A stretch of DNA of 64,000 nucleotides from Arthrobacter sp. ZGTC412 (GCF_002929215.1 NZ_PJII01000006.1:122266-186265), one strand, 5' to 3'; counted from the stretch's first letter, positions 11,414-21,511 are shown. A program made the numbers and translations. Notes: a model not told the origin generated them from the letters alone.

Positions 11414-11503
11414 CAGTCTATTATGACTCGCCCCGTTGTTAGCATTGGTACCGCTCAGGCGAATTTCCGGGCCATGATCCAGCACGAGGCGGAGTGTGAT
11501 TCG

Positions 11504-12358
11504 ATGCATTACCAGAACTGGGGAGCCCAGGACCTGTCCGCGCCTGCCCGGGCGCAACTGCCCGAGGTGCCGGTGGAGCGTGGCATGGTGCTGGAGGACG
11601 TCCAGTCCGGGTGGGTTGGTGCGGTGACCCGGGTGGAGAAATCGGGAGGAATGCACGTGGTGGCCCTGGAGGACCGCCGCGGCAAGTCCAGGTCCTTCCG
11701 GCTGGGCTTCGGGTTCCTCCTTGAAGGCCAGGCAATCCGCCTGATGCCCCCGGCCCCGCGGCCGGCGGCGGGCACGGGCACCGCCGCCGGCAGGACGGCG
11801 TCGGGATCTGTCCGTGTGGCAGGGCAGCGAGCACAGGTTGCCAAGGCGAGCCGCATCTGGGTGGAGGGAAAGCACGACGCCGAACTTGTCGAGAAAGTGT
11901 GGGGCGATGACCTCCGGGTGGAGGGCATCGTCGTCGAACCCCTCCACGGCATTGATGACCTCGCTGCTGCCGTGGCCGATTTCAGGCCGGGGCCGGGCAG
12001 GCGCCTGGGAGTGCTCGTAGACCACCTGGTGCCCGACTCGAAAGAGTCCCGCATCGCCGAATCGGTGATGGCCTCCCCCGGAGCTGCGGGGAATGTGCTG
12101 ATCGTGGGACACCCCTACGTTGACGTGTGGCAGGCCATCCGTCCGGCTGTCCTGGGCATCGAGCAGTGGCCGGTAGTGCCGCGCGGCCAGGACTGGAAAA
12201 CCGGCGTCCTCGCAGCCTTCGGCTGGCCGCACGAGACCAAAGAGGACATCGGCCTCGGGTGGCAGAAGCTGCTGGGCGCCGTCCGCAGTTACGCCGACCT
12301 GGAGGCGTCCTTGCTGGGCCGGGTGGAAGAAGTCATTGATTTCCTCACCGTCCCCTAA
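11504..12358 (+). CDS. DUF3097 family protein
   Basis: A 284-residue actinobacterial conserved protein. The start at 11504 (MHYQNWGAQDLSAP) has GGCGGAG 8 bases upstream; the frame is open further left but that part overlaps the CIRCE-proximal region. An N-terminal barrel-like half (VPVERGMVLEDVQSGWVGAV) is followed by a Toprim-like segment RIWVEGKHDAELVEKVWGD and LGVLVDHLVPDSKE. Toprim folds occur in primases and nucleases, so nucleic-acid chemistry is plausible, but no function is established. Its conserved place opposite hrcA supports orthology. Confidence 0.88.
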   Translation: MHYQNWGAQDLSAPARAQLPEVPVERGMVLEDVQSGWVGAVTRVEKSGGMHVVALEDRRGKSRSFRLGFGFLLEGQAIRLMPPAPRPAAGTGTAAGRTASGSVRVAGQRAQVAKASRIWVEGKHDAELVEKVWGDDLRVEGIVVEPLHGIDDLAAAVADFRPGPGRRLGVLVDHLVPDSKESRIAESVMASPGAAGNVLIVGHPYVDVWQAIRPAVLGIEQWPVVPRGQDWKTGVLAAFGWPHETKEDIGLGWQKLLGAVRSYADLEASLLGRVEEVIDFLTVP

Positions 12359-12518
12359 TCGTCAAGCGGGCCTGACTAACGCGCTCCCCGCCGGTGGGTG
12401 AGGTCAGGCATAACCGCTGCACCCAGTATTCTTGGTACAGCGGTGTCTGCCGATCGCAGGACCCGCAGCAGACATGGCACTCTTAGTCAGCACCATTGCA
12501 CTTTAGAAGGAACAGACT

Positions 12519-12938
12519 GTGGCAGAAAACGCACGTGATCACAGGGATAGCCAGGGCGGCCAGGGCCGTTCGGAGTACCACGGCGTTCCGGCGAATGCTC
12601 TGCCCCTGACGGCCAGCGAAGACCGGCAGTGGGCCACCCTGGCCCACTTTGGCGGCATTTTGGGTTGCGTTCCTTCGCTGCTGATCTACCTGATCTTCCG
12701 TGACCGCGGCCCGTTTACGGCGCAGGAGTCAAAGGAAGCGCTCAACTTCAGCCTGCCGCCCACCATCGCCGCAGTGGTCGCCAACATCCTGGTCTTCGTG
12801 CCGGTGATCGGCAACATCTTTGCCGTCATCGCCACACTGATCTGGATCGGCCTGACCTGCTTTTCGGTGGCCGCCGGCATCCACGTCAACAAAGGCCAGC
12901 CGCACCGTTACCCGTACAACCTGCGCTGGATCAAGTAG
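12519..12938 (+). CDS. DUF4870 domain membrane protein
   Basis: A 139-residue protein from GTG 12519, after AGAAGGAACAG. A hydrophilic head of about 40 residues (ASEDRQWATLAHFGGIL is the domain's usual beginning) is followed by three hydrophobic segments and a basic tail (KGQPHRYPYNLRWIK). It belongs to a Tic20-like small membrane family of unknown role. It stands alone. Confidence 0.88.
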   Translation: MAENARDHRDSQGGQGRSEYHGVPANALPLTASEDRQWATLAHFGGILGCVPSLLIYLIFRDRGPFTAQESKEALNFSLPPTIAAVVANILVFVPVIGNIFAVIATLIWIGLTCFSVAAGIHVNKGQPHRYPYNLRWIK

Positions 12939-12998
12939 CGGAGGGACGCTCCGAGCCTTCCGGAAGATCCAAACGCCAGCGTCCGGCAAGATGGGTGC

Positions 12999-13559
12999 AT
13001 GCGCAGCGTCGAGTTGACCTTCGGGGAATCCACTGATTCTTCAATCAGGACGGATTGGGCCCGGCTCTCGGAAGCCGGCCTGCCGAGCCTCGCCACGCAC
13101 ACCTCACCGAGCAATAGGCCGCACATTACGCTGGCGGCAGGCAACACGCTGGACACAGGGTCCGTACAGGATCTGTGGAGCGAACTGCCGCTGGGCATCA
13201 GGTTTTCCGGTTTAGTGGTCTTCCCTGCCGGCCCCGGCAAGTACGTGCTGGCCCGTCTGGTTGTGCCGGCGGCCGGATTGCTCCGACTGCACGCACGGCT
13301 GCATCAGCAGTGCACAGGCTCCTATGAAAACACTTTGCCGGACGCCTGGACACCGCACGTCACCCTCGCGCGCCGGATCCCCGGCCACCTGCTCGGACCC
13401 GCCATGGATGCCTTGGACCGGCGGACAGAAGGGCTATGCATCGAGGCGCGCCTCTGGGACAGCTCCACCAGGACCACCACCACCCTTGGCGCGGCTCCCC
13501 GCAAGTTTAAGCGGGAAGCACTCGGCGGACCACCGCGTCCGCCAGAAGCCTGCCTTTGA
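12999..13559 (+). CDS. 2'-5' RNA ligase / cyclic phosphodiesterase-like protein
   Basis: A 186-residue member of the 2H phosphoesterase superfamily. Both HxT motifs are present: RPHITLA and TPHVTLA, about 75 residues apart. Members hydrolyse or ligate 2'-5' or cyclic phosphate bonds in RNA or nucleotides; the true substrate here is unknown. Its 3' end overlaps the convergent hemW end by 53 bases. Confidence 0.8.
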   Translation: MRSVELTFGESTDSSIRTDWARLSEAGLPSLATHTSPSNRPHITLAAGNTLDTGSVQDLWSELPLGIRFSGLVVFPAGPGKYVLARLVVPAAGLLRLHARLHQQCTGSYENTLPDAWTPHVTLARRIPGHLLGPAMDALDRRTEGLCIEARLWDSSTRTTTTLGAAPRKFKREALGGPPRPPEACL

Positions 13560-14736
13560 GGGTAAGGACGAGCCGTCCCCGGAAAGCTGCGTGCGGCTCC
13601 ACCAGTCCGTCCGCGATCAGGCTTGCGACCTGGTGGCGGCCTTCGGCGCCAAGGGCAGAAACCTCAAGGCCGGACTGCAGGCGCGCCTCGAGCATCACCC
13701 GCTCCACGTTCCGGGTTTCCGGATCCAGCGTTTCCCTGCCGGCAGCGGGCGACAGTCCCTGCGCCAGGCGGCCGGCATAGGCGGTGGGGTGCTTGACGTT
13801 CCACCAGCGGACTCCCCCCACGTGCGAATGCGCGCCGGGGCCGATCCCCCACCAGTCATCGCCGCGCCAGTAGGCAAGGTTGTGGCGGCACGCCTGCTCC
13901 GGGGTGCGGGCCCAGTTGCTGACCTCGTACCAGCCGAGACCTGCTTCGGTGATCATCTGGTCGGCAAGCTCATACTTGTCGGCGTGGTCGTCGTCATCGA
14001 TTCCGGGGACTTCACCTCGGCGGATCTGGGCGGCGAGCTTCGTGCCGTCTTCCACGATCAGCGCGTACGCACTGATGTGGTCAGGCTCGTAGGATAGGGC
14101 GGTCTCCAGCGAGCACCGCCAGTCGGCGAGGGATTCCCCCGGTGTTCCGTAGATCAGGTCCAGGCTGACTGCGAGGCCGGCGTCGCGCGCCCATTGGACC
14201 ACCTGCGGGACCCGGCTGGGCGTGTGGGTACGGTCCAACACCTTGAGGACGTGAGGGACGGCGGACTGCATGCCGAAGGAGACCCGGGTGAAGCCAGCGT
14301 CCTTGAGGATGGCGAGGGATTCGGGCGTTACGGAATCGGGATTGGCCTCCGTGGTGACCTCGGCGCCGTCTTCAATTCCCCATTGCTCGATGGCCCTCCG
14401 GAGGATCAGTGCGAGATCATCCGCGGGAAGCAGGGTGGGGGTGCCGCCGCCGAAGAACACAGTGCTCAGCTTTCGGGCGGGAAGGCCGGATTCGGCCAGC
14501 ACTCGGGCCGCCATCGACACCTCCGAGGCAGCCGTGCCGGCATACGCGTCCTGGGAGGCGCCGCCGCCGAGCTCAGTGGCAGTGTAGGTGTTGAAATCGC
14601 AGTAGCCGCAGCGCACCGCGCAGAACGGAATGTGCACGTACAGGCCGAACGCCCTGTCCGTCGAACCGTCCACTGCCTGGGCAGGCAGCAGACCGTCCGA
14701 CGGCGCCGGGTCGCCGAGGGGAAGAGTGCTAGGCAT
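13507..14736 (-). CDS. hemW: radical SAM heme chaperone HemW
   Basis: A 409-residue HemN-like protein. The radical SAM cluster motif is CAVRCGYCDF with the preceding VHIPF, and GGGTPTLL and the HemN C-terminal domain follow. It lacks the N-terminal extension of true coproporphyrinogen III dehydrogenase, and family members act as heme chaperones. It follows lepA by 36 bases, the common lepA-hemW operon of Gram-positive bacteria. Confidence 0.93.
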   Translation of the reverse strand: MPSTLPLGDPAPSDGLLPAQAVDGSTDRAFGLYVHIPFCAVRCGYCDFNTYTATELGGGASQDAYAGTAASEVSMAARVLAESGLPARKLSTVFFGGGTPTLLPADDLALILRRAIEQWGIEDGAEVTTEANPDSVTPESLAILKDAGFTRVSFGMQSAVPHVLKVLDRTHTPSRVPQVVQWARDAGLAVSLDLIYGTPGESLADWRCSLETALSYEPDHISAYALIVEDGTKLAAQIRRGEVPGIDDDDHADKYELADQMITEAGLGWYEVSNWARTPEQACRHNLAYWRGDDWWGIGPGAHSHVGGVRWWNVKHPTAYAGRLAQGLSPAAGRETLDPETRNVERVMLEARLQSGLEVSALGAEGRHQVASLIADGLVEPHAAFRGRLVLTLKGRLLADAVVRRVLPA

Positions 14737-14772
14737 TGCAGGGGCCTCCGGTGTTGCCGGACGCGATGTTCA

Positions 14773-16626
14773 CTACTTCTTGGCCTTGTCCTTGGACTCG
14801 TCGGTGGTGAGCGCGGCGATGAAGGCTTCCTGGGGAACCTCGACGCGGCCCACCATCTTCATGCGCTTCTTGCCTTCCTTCTGCTTCTCCAGCAACTTGC
14901 GCTTACGGGAAATGTCGCCGCCGTAGCACTTGGCCAGGACGTCCTTGCGGATTGCGCGGATGCTTTCCCGGGCGATGATCCTGGAGCCAATGGCGGCCTG
15001 GATGGGCACCTCGAACTGCTGGCGTGGAATGAGCTCGCGCAGCTTGGTGGTCATCATGACACCGTAGGAGTAAGCCTTGTCGCGGTGTGTGATGGCGGAG
15101 AAGGCATCCACCTGCTCACCCTGGAGCATGATGTCCACCTTCACCAGGTCGGCCACCTGCTCGCCGTCAGCCTTCCAGTCCAGGGAACCGTAGCCACGGG
15201 TCTTGGACTTGAGGATGTCGAAGAAGTCGAAGACGATCTCGGCCAGCGGCAGGCGGTACCGGATTTCCACCCTGTCCTCGGACAGATAATCCATGCCGCC
15301 CATAACACCGCGCCGGCTCTGGCACAGTTCCATGATCGCGCCGACAAATTCGTTGGGGGCCAGGATGGTGGCCGACACCATCGGTTCGCGGACCTCGGAG
15401 ATCTTGCCGGAGGGGTATTCGCTGGGGTTGGTCACGTGGACCACCTTTTTATCCTCCAGCGTTACCTCGTATTCCACGTTCGGGGCGGTGGAGATCAGGT
15501 CCAGATTGTACTCACGTTCGAGCCGCTCGCGGGTGATTTCCAGGTGGAGCAGTCCGAGGAAGCCCACGCGGAAGCCGAAGCCCAGAGCGGCGGAGGTTTC
15601 CGGCTCGTACACCAGGGCGGCGTCGTTGAGCATCAGTTTTTCCAGCGCATCACGCAGCACGGGGTAGTCTGTGCCGTCCAACGGATACAGGCCGGAGAAG
15701 ACCATCGGCTTGGCATCGGCGTAGCCGGGGAGAGAATCGGCGGCCGGCTTGGCGAGGTTGGTGACGGTGTCGCCCACTTTGGACAGGCGGACATCCTTCA
15801 CACCGGTGATGAGGTAGCCCACTTCACCGACGCCCAGGCCCTTGGAAGGGGTAGGTTCCGGGGAGCTCACACCGATCTCAAGGAGTTCGTGGGTGGCCCG
15901 GGTGGACATCATCTGGATGCGTTCGCGGGGGTGCAGCATCCCGTCCACCACGCGGACGTAGGTGACCACACCGCGGTAGGTGTCATAGACAGAGTCGAAA
16001 ATCATGGCGCGGGCAGGGGCGTTTGCATTGCCCTCCGGGGCCGGGAGGTCGCGGACGATTTTGTCCAGCAGCGCTTCAACGCCCATTCCGGTCTTCCCCG
16101 AGACACGCAGGACGTCCTCCGGGTCCCCGCCGATGAGGCTGGCCAGTTCCGCCGCGTACTTCTCGGGCTGGGCGGCCGGGAGGTCAATCTTGTTCAGGAC
16201 CGGGATGATCGTGAGGTTGTTTTCCATCGCCAGGTACAGGTTGGCGAGGGTCTGGGCCTCAATGCCCTGCGCTGCGTCGACCAGGAGGATGGCTCCTTCG
16301 CAGGCTGCCAGGGAGCGGGATACCTCGTAGGTGAAGTCCACGTGGCCGGGGGTGTCGATCATGTTCAGCGCGTAACTGGTGCCCTCGAGTTCCCACGGCA
16401 TGCGGACAGCCTGGGATTTGATGGTGATGCCGCGCTCACGCTCGATGTCCATGCGATCCAGGTACTGGGCCTTCATGTCGCGGGACTGCACGACGCCGGT
16501 GAACTGCAGCATGCGGTCGGCCAGGGTGGACTTGCCGTGGTCAATGTGCGCGATGATGCAGAAGTTCCGAATGATGGCCGGATCTGTCGCGGCGGGCACC
16601 GGGGCGGTGCGGGCCATGGGAGACAC
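14773..16626 (-). CDS. lepA: elongation factor 4 (LepA)
   Basis: A 617-residue translational GTPase that can back-translocate stalled ribosomes. G domain: [24 protein letters not shown]. It has LepA-specific C-terminal features: [20 protein letters not shown] and a lysine-rich end. First gene of the lepA-hemW operon, divergent from the PemK-like gene. Confidence 0.97.
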   Translation of the reverse strand: MSPMARTAPVPAATDPAIIRNFCIIAHIDHGKSTLADRMLQFTGVVQSRDMKAQYLDRMDIERERGITIKSQAVRMPWELEGTSYALNMIDTPGHVDFTYEVSRSLAACEGAILLVDAAQGIEAQTLANLYLAMENNLTIIPVLNKIDLPAAQPEKYAAELASLIGGDPEDVLRVSGKTGMGVEALLDKIVRDLPAPEGNANAPARAMIFDSVYDTYRGVVTYVRVVDGMLHPRERIQMMSTRATHELLEIGVSSPEPTPSKGLGVGEVGYLITGVKDVRLSKVGDTVTNLAKPAADSLPGYADAKPMVFSGLYPLDGTDYPVLRDALEKLMLNDAALVYEPETSAALGFGFRVGFLGLLHLEITRERLEREYNLDLISTAPNVEYEVTLEDKKVVHVTNPSEYPSGKISEVREPMVSATILAPNEFVGAIMELCQSRRGVMGGMDYLSEDRVEIRYRLPLAEIVFDFFDILKSKTRGYGSLDWKADGEQVADLVKVDIMLQGEQVDAFSAITHRDKAYSYGVMMTTKLRELIPRQQFEVPIQAAIGSRIIARESIRAIRKDVLAKCYGGDISRKRKLLEKQKEGKKRMKMVGRVEVPQEAFIAALTTDESKDKAKK

Positions 16627-16799
16627 GCAGGGTCCTTACTGTTGGCATTCACGCGGCCGCCGCCAGGACGCACCGAGGGCACCCTGCGGACGCACCGCAC
16701 ATTTGAACCTCAAGTGTCCCACGTCCGGGCCTGTGGCACTGCATTACGGGTCCCTTGATGTTCCACCCCCGCGACGGCAGGCGGCGCTAGGGTTGCTGG

Positions 16800-17336
16800 A
16801 TGGTTATCAACTTCCGTTCCCTGGCAAACGCCGTCAAAGCCGGCATGCGCGCACTGCAGAAGGCCGGCAGGGGCGCACCCGCCGGCACCTCCGGTCCAGC
16901 CCGCGGCGCGCCCTCCCCTGCCAGTCCGGGGAACGGTCAGTACCCCGGCGACTTTCAGCGCCCCTTCACCATCCGTTATGCGCCGCAGCAGGACGACGCC
17001 GCGGATCCGGGCGAAGTGGTGTGGGCCTGGGTCCCTTACGAGGAGGACTACACGCGCGGGAAGGACCGCCCGGTGCTGCTGGTGGGACGCAGCCGCGGAT
17101 ATCTCCTCGGGCTGATGCTCACCAGCAAGGACCGCGTCCCCGAGGCGGGGGCATCAGCTGACTACGTGGATATCGGCGCCGGAGGGTGGGACCGGCAGGG
17201 GCGGCCCAGCGAAGCCCGGCTGGACCGCGTCCTTCAGCTCCGGCCGGACAGCATCCGCCGGGAAGGTGCGGTGCTGGACCGTGCTCGCTTTGAAAAGGTG
17301 GCTGAAGGGCTCCGCCGGCGACACGGTTGGAGCTAG
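16800..17336 (+). CDS. PemK/MazF-like protein
   Basis: A 178-residue protein. After a basic, Ala/Pro/Gly-rich 60-residue head it shows a PemK/MazF-type barrel: GEVVWAWVPYEEDYTRGKDRPVLLVGR, then LMLTSKDR and RPSEARLDRVLQL. MazF enzymes are mRNA interferases, but no antitoxin gene lies next to it and it occupies a conserved housekeeping slot between lepA and rpsT. A non-toxin role is therefore possible. The start is the ATG at 16800. Confidence 0.78.
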   Translation: MVINFRSLANAVKAGMRALQKAGRGAPAGTSGPARGAPSPASPGNGQYPGDFQRPFTIRYAPQQDDAADPGEVVWAWVPYEEDYTRGKDRPVLLVGRSRGYLLGLMLTSKDRVPEAGASADYVDIGAGGWDRQGRPSEARLDRVLQLRPDSIRREGAVLDRARFEKVAEGLRRRHGWS

Positions 17337-17505
17337 CTTCCCAAATGGCCAGCCCTGCGTCTGACCTGCTATTCTTTATAGCTGTGTGTCCGTGCAGGTC
17401 GACGGCCACTGATGGTTGGCCGCCATAGGTATCCCCACGCCGCTCAGTCAATGGCCAATCTGAAAGCCCTCTAGACCATTTCCGCATTAAAAAGAGAGTT
17501 CACAC

Positions 17506-17766
17506 GTGGCGAATATCAAGTCCCAGAAGAAGCGTATCCTCACCAACGAGAAGGCACGCCTGCGCAACAACGCAGTCAAGTCTGAGCTGAAGACGGCCAT
17601 CCGCGCCGTCAACACCGCCGTTGAGTCCACGGACAAGGATGCAGCTGCTACTGCCCTGGTTGCTGCCAGCCGCAAGCTGGACAAGGCTGTCAGCAAGGGT
17701 GTTCTGCACAAGAACAACGCAGCGAACCGCAAGTCGGCGATCTCCAAGAAGGTCAACGCACTGTAA
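17506..17766 (+). CDS. rpsT: 30S ribosomal protein S20
   Basis: An 86-residue S20 protein from GTG 17506 ([20 protein letters not shown]), ending [24 protein letters not shown] lies just upstream. It binds 16S rRNA early in 30S assembly. A long hairpin follows the stop. Confidence 0.97.
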   Translation: MANIKSQKKRILTNEKARLRNNAVKSELKTAIRAVNTAVESTDKDAAATALVAASRKLDKAVSKGVLHKNNAANRKSAISKKVNAL

Positions 17767-17792
17767 GGTTTCCAGTTCCTTGAACTGATGGT

Positions 17793-17822
17793 TGTGGCCG
17801 GTACCGGTTGGTACCGGCCACA
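17793..17822 (+). terminator. hairpin after rpsT
   Basis: Perfect 13-base arms (TGTGGCCGGTACC and its complement) with a GGTT loop, 27 bases after the rpsT stop. No long T tract follows, so it may act as a stem that protects or terminates the transcript. Confidence 0.7.
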
Positions 17823-17893
17823 CATCTTTAACCACCGGGGTCCGGTTTTGTCCTAAAGGCCCGGGATTTATCGGTCTGGCCCGGCGTAGCGGA

Positions 17894-18910
17894 TTATCTG
17901 CCCTGGACGGACATGGCGATGACCGTGACCGCATGTTCCACGGCGTAGACGGGATCGCGGGACAGGCCCTTGACCTGGGCGTCGGCTTCCGCGGTGGCCT
18001 GGATGGAGCGGACCAGGCCTTCCGGCGTCCAGCGTCGGACGTCCCGCTGGGCCTGTTCAACGAGCCAAGGCTGCATCCCGAGGTCGGCGGCGATCTGGGC
18101 TGAAGAACCCGAAGCGCCTGCCACGCGGGCCACCGTCCGCAGCTTTGCCGCCAGCGCGGCGACCAGCGGAACGGGATCGGCTCCCGTGGCAAGGGCATGG
18201 CGAAGAGTGGACAGCGCAAGCGGGCCGTTTCCTGCCATGGCAGCGTCGGCGACCTTGAACGCTGTGGCCTCAATCCGTCCGCCGTAGTAGCGGTCAACGA
18301 TGTCGGTGGTGACCGTCGTGCCGGCATCCGCGATCAGCTGGCTGCATGCCGCGGCCAGCTCCGAAAGGTTCGCTCCGACTGCGTTGACCAGCGCCTGCAC
18401 GGCGTCCTGCTCGATCCTCCGCCCGGCCCCTTTGAACTCGGAGGCAACGAACGCCGCCTTGTCCGCGTCCTTTTTGAGGGGCTGGCAGTCCACAACCGGC
18501 CAGCCGCCCTTTTTGATCGCGTCGAGCAACTTCTTTCCCCGAACTCCCCCTCCGTGCCGCAAAACCAGGACCGCGTCCGACTCCGGGTGGCCGAGATACG
18601 CAAGGGCGTCGGCCAGGAAGGCGTCGTTCATCGATTCGACAGCCTCGACTTCGATGAGCTTGCTTTCGCCAAACAGGGACGGGCTGACCTGCATGAGCAG
18701 GGTCCCCGCCTCGTAGGCCGCGGCGTTGATGCGGCTGACCTCAACGTCCGGGGCGGCTGCCCGTACCTCTGCTCGGACCCGGTCCATGGCCCTGATGCCG
18801 AGGTACTCTTCAGGTCCGGTGACCAGGACGACCGCAGCCGGGGTTACGTCCCGCCAGGTGGGACCGCTTGACGCCGGCGAACGGGTTGCACGTTTCTGCG
18901 CAGCGGCCAT
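17894..18910 (-). CDS. holA: DNA polymerase III subunit delta
   Basis: A 338-residue clamp-loader subunit from ATG 18910 (MAAAQKRATRSPASSG); the frame runs on upstream through comEC in another phase and is not used. It has the HolA N-terminal domain (VVLVTGPEEYLGIRAMDRV) and later AVGANLSELAAACSQL and the C-terminal RDPVYAVEHAVTVIA. It opens the beta clamp during loading. It normally lies behind comEC, as here. Confidence 0.94.
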   Translation of the reverse strand: MAAAQKRATRSPASSGPTWRDVTPAAVVLVTGPEEYLGIRAMDRVRAEVRAAAPDVEVSRINAAAYEAGTLLMQVSPSLFGESKLIEVEAVESMNDAFLADALAYLGHPESDAVLVLRHGGGVRGKKLLDAIKKGGWPVVDCQPLKKDADKAAFVASEFKGAGRRIEQDAVQALVNAVGANLSELAAACSQLIADAGTTVTTDIVDRYYGGRIEATAFKVADAAMAGNGPLALSTLRHALATGADPVPLVAALAAKLRTVARVAGASGSSAQIAADLGMQPWLVEQAQRDVRRWTPEGLVRSIQATAEADAQVKGLSRDPVYAVEHAVTVIAMSVQGR

Positions 18911-19870
18911 CGGGGCTTCCTTCCGGAGAGTTTTGTGCAGTATCCCAGCCTGCCATGTCCGGCGGCCCGGTCCAAGCCAGGACCGAGCTTCGGCAGCACT
19001 CGCGGGGCGGACCTGCGCAGCGCTTCCCGGCTGCAGTGCTGTAACCCTCCGGCCGCGTACCGCTCGAGCATTTCGATCAGGGAAACGGTGCGTCGGTGCG
19101 AAGCCACCACAAAGCGGACGAGCCGGTGCGGGCGGACTACGGCGCACACGGTCACGAACGTCAGCACCGACAGAAATAACATGGTCAGCCCGCCAGCCAC
19201 ACCCTCGGGCCAAGGAAGGGCTGCGCCGGGAAGCTGCGAGGTGAATCTTGCCGTCGCCGCCACTCCCGCGCTGAACGTGCCCGCCACGGCGATCAGGGCG
19301 GTTCCTGCCCACGGGGCCAGAACTACCAGGGGCACGGCAGCCGTTCCCAGCAGTGTCACGGGCGCTACGAGTGGTGATGCCACGACGTTTGCCAGCAGCG
19401 AGTAGGTAGAGAACTGGGGCTGCAGCACAACAATCACTGGTCCGCAGAGCAATTGTGCGGACAGGGGAACAGCCACTGCCGCGGATGCCCAGCGCGGGAT
19501 GAAGGCGGGGGTCCATGCCATGATGCGCTGGCCGAGGACGATGATTCCCAGTGTTGCCAGGACGGACAGGAGGAACCCGAAACTTGATCCCAGCCCGGGG
19601 TCGATCAGCAGTAGGCCGATCACGGCAAGGCAAAGGAAGCTCAGGCCGCGCCCGGACCGGCCGCCAGCCAGGGATACCACTGCCACGGCTCCCATAAGCG
19701 CCGCCCGCAGGACGCTCGCATCCGGCCCAACGAGCAGCACGAACAGCCCGAGTCCTGCTACTGCCAGCACAGCGGCAGGCAACCGGGGTAGTCGGAATCG
19801 TCGGCACAACAGAAGCAGCGCGCCGAGGACGAGGCTGCAGTTTGCCCCAGAGATAGTTCGGGCTAGAGGT
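18844..19870 (-). pseudogene. comEC: comEC C-terminal remnant (truncated)
   Basis: The reading frame matches the competence domain of the ComEC/Rec2 DNA-uptake channel from ISGANCSLVLGALLLL to its end: many hydrophobic segments, PDASVLRAALMGAV, GSSFGFLLSVLATLG, and SLLANVVASPLVAPVTLLG. Upstream of ISGANC the expected N-terminal half, with the OB-fold domain and the HLTA that normally precedes ISGANC, is missing. Instead come about 30 unrelated residues to the ATG at 19956. The MBL domain seen in many ComEC proteins is also absent. The C-terminal end overlaps holA. The break near 19860 is the left boundary of the accessory DNA. Confidence 0.85.
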
Positions 19871-20065
19871 GGGTCTTGATACACCCCTTCGACGGCCTGA
19901 TTCGGAAAAAAATTTTCAGTTGGAAATGTGCAGCGCGCGATGCGCGCTCGGGGCATGGTTGGACGTCGGGCGCCAGAGCACCTGCCTCACCATGCCATTC
20001 CACCTCTCCCGCTCTGCGCAGACGGGAAAGTTTGCCATGAGCAGCACCGCCGCACGCCCAGGTAA

Positions 20066-20809
20066 CTAGGAAATCCTGTCGAGGTAAGCAGACAACCTCT
20101 CGTTTGTCTGGGTCATTCCCCGCGGAATTGTGAACTCCTCGAAACTCGCGGCGTCACCTGTCACGAAAGGTAAACCATCGGCGCGATTCTTTATTAGCAT
20201 TTCCTGTGGTATTCCGGAGATCGGGCGTTGGTCAAGCTGGACAAAGAAAATCAATCCGCCCATCATCATTCGATATAGGTTGACGCCGAACTTGCGATCC
20301 GGGCTGGGAGCCCGGTAAGCGAACACGTCCCCATCGTCGTCGTGTTTCAGGGGACGCACAACGAACGCATCAATCTCTGGAGGTACGTCACTGTTCTGAT
20401 CAAAGATGAATGATCGCAGCACATCCTGGTATCTGCCGAGCGTTATTTGGCCGTTTGCCTTCGTAGTCAGGCTGTACTTGTACAGAATTCCTGCACAGAA
20501 TCGCAGGATCTTGATGTTGTCAGTGTCTGCTATGACCTTCGTCTTCCAGCTAGTGTCTGATCCCGTCTGTCGGATTGCCTGGGCGATCCGGTGAGCGTAC
20601 TGCTCATATCCGCCAAGCTTTCCATCACATTTGCCACATAGAATATCTTTATCCCAAACCCCGGACTGCGAGACTTCATAACTCCCCGCCTTGGTTACCG
20701 AGGCTGCGTGGGACTTTCCAGTCATTACCTCCACACAGAATGCGCGGGGAATTAGGTGCGCCTTGATCAATGCATCTGACCCACAATTGTTGCAATTCAT
20801 GTACGACAA
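20066..20809 (-). CDS. HNH-like zinc-finger protein, possible nuclease
   Basis: A 247-residue protein of lower G+C than the core. The N-terminal part has a zinc-knuckle arrangement: CNNCGSD, then ALIKAHLIPRAF with a candidate His, then ILCGKCDGKLGGYE. This resembles HNH endonuclease folds with CxxC pairs. The remaining 180 residues are not recognised. As the first gene beyond the comEC break it may be cargo of the inserted element, perhaps in defence. Nuclease activity is inferred only from the motif layout. Confidence 0.6.
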   Translation of the reverse strand: MSYMNCNNCGSDALIKAHLIPRAFCVEVMTGKSHAASVTKAGSYEVSQSGVWDKDILCGKCDGKLGGYEQYAHRIAQAIRQTGSDTSWKTKVIADTDNIKILRFCAGILYKYSLTTKANGQITLGRYQDVLRSFIFDQNSDVPPEIDAFVVRPLKHDDDGDVFAYRAPSPDRKFGVNLYRMMMGGLIFFVQLDQRPISGIPQEMLIKNRADGLPFVTGDAASFEEFTIPRGMTQTNERLSAYLDRIS

Positions 20810-21233
20810 GTTTCTCTTTCTGGTTGTCGGAGTGAGGTGATCTTCACTGTGTTGCAGTCGCTGTCTGACGTGACCATAATGTCATCCATACCGTGATTTC
20901 CGCCCCCGATGTGAGCAAGGCAGTCAAGCTCAGTATCTCGAAAAGTGGGGCACTTGTTCTGATGGGGCGGACTGAGCGCCACAGATGATACGGACAGGCC
21001 TAACATTGCGCTCAGGGACCCCACAACCCACGCCTCCTAGTGAGGGCGGGGCTTGTGTGGTCGCTCGGCGGGCGTTACTTACCGAGCAGTTCGCAGCCGA
21101 GAAGCTTACGGACACTTTCTGCTTCCAGGGAGGGCGAGCATGATCAACGCTCATCTAGGCTGGGCTTTCAATTTCCCAATGCTGCACTGCTTATTCAGTT
21201 GGCCGTACTTTCGGTTACCCTAGTTCAGAAGAA
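20810..21233. other. intergenic region without a convincing gene
   Basis: About 420 bases upstream of the HNH-like gene. Several short frames cross it, none with recognisable features. A short inverted repeat CCTCCTAGTGAGG-like element lies near 21036-21048. It probably holds the promoter of the 20809 gene. Confidence 0.4.
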
Positions 21234-21497
21234 TTACGCCGCATTGCAGAAGATTTTCATCTGGACTGCCAGATTGCGACGCACGTCCTCGACAGCAGCG
21301 TGCCCATGTTCCTGTCCCTCGCGGGGTCCCTTTACTCGTTCCTGTTCCAGGAGTTTAGCCAGGTCAAGGGTGCTCGCCCCGGCTAGTTTCGCGGTGTATT
21401 CAGCCACCAGTTCGAAGAGCGCTTGTCCCTGCTTGGCCCCGAAGTCCAGTTTGATTCTGCGGCCGTTTCCAGCGACATAGGCCCTTACGGCATCTAG

Positions 21498-21511
21498 GGC
21501 GTGTCTCCTTA
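21498..21511 (+). repeat. IS left terminal inverted repeat
   Basis: GGCGTGTCTCCTTA, directly inside the left CTAG. It pairs with 22424-22437 with two mismatches. Confidence 0.85.

Noticed and set aside
11423-11503. N-terminal extension of the DUF3097 protein
   Set aside because: The family homology starts at MHYQNWG, which has its own ribosome site.
17894-19807. A 637-residue extended HolA frame
   Set aside because: The part beyond 18910 is the out-of-phase shadow of comEC; the ATG at 18910 gives a normal HolA.
20797-21024. 75-residue minus-strand frame before the HNH-like gene
   Set aside because: No recognisable features and it overlaps the start of the HNH-like gene in another phase.
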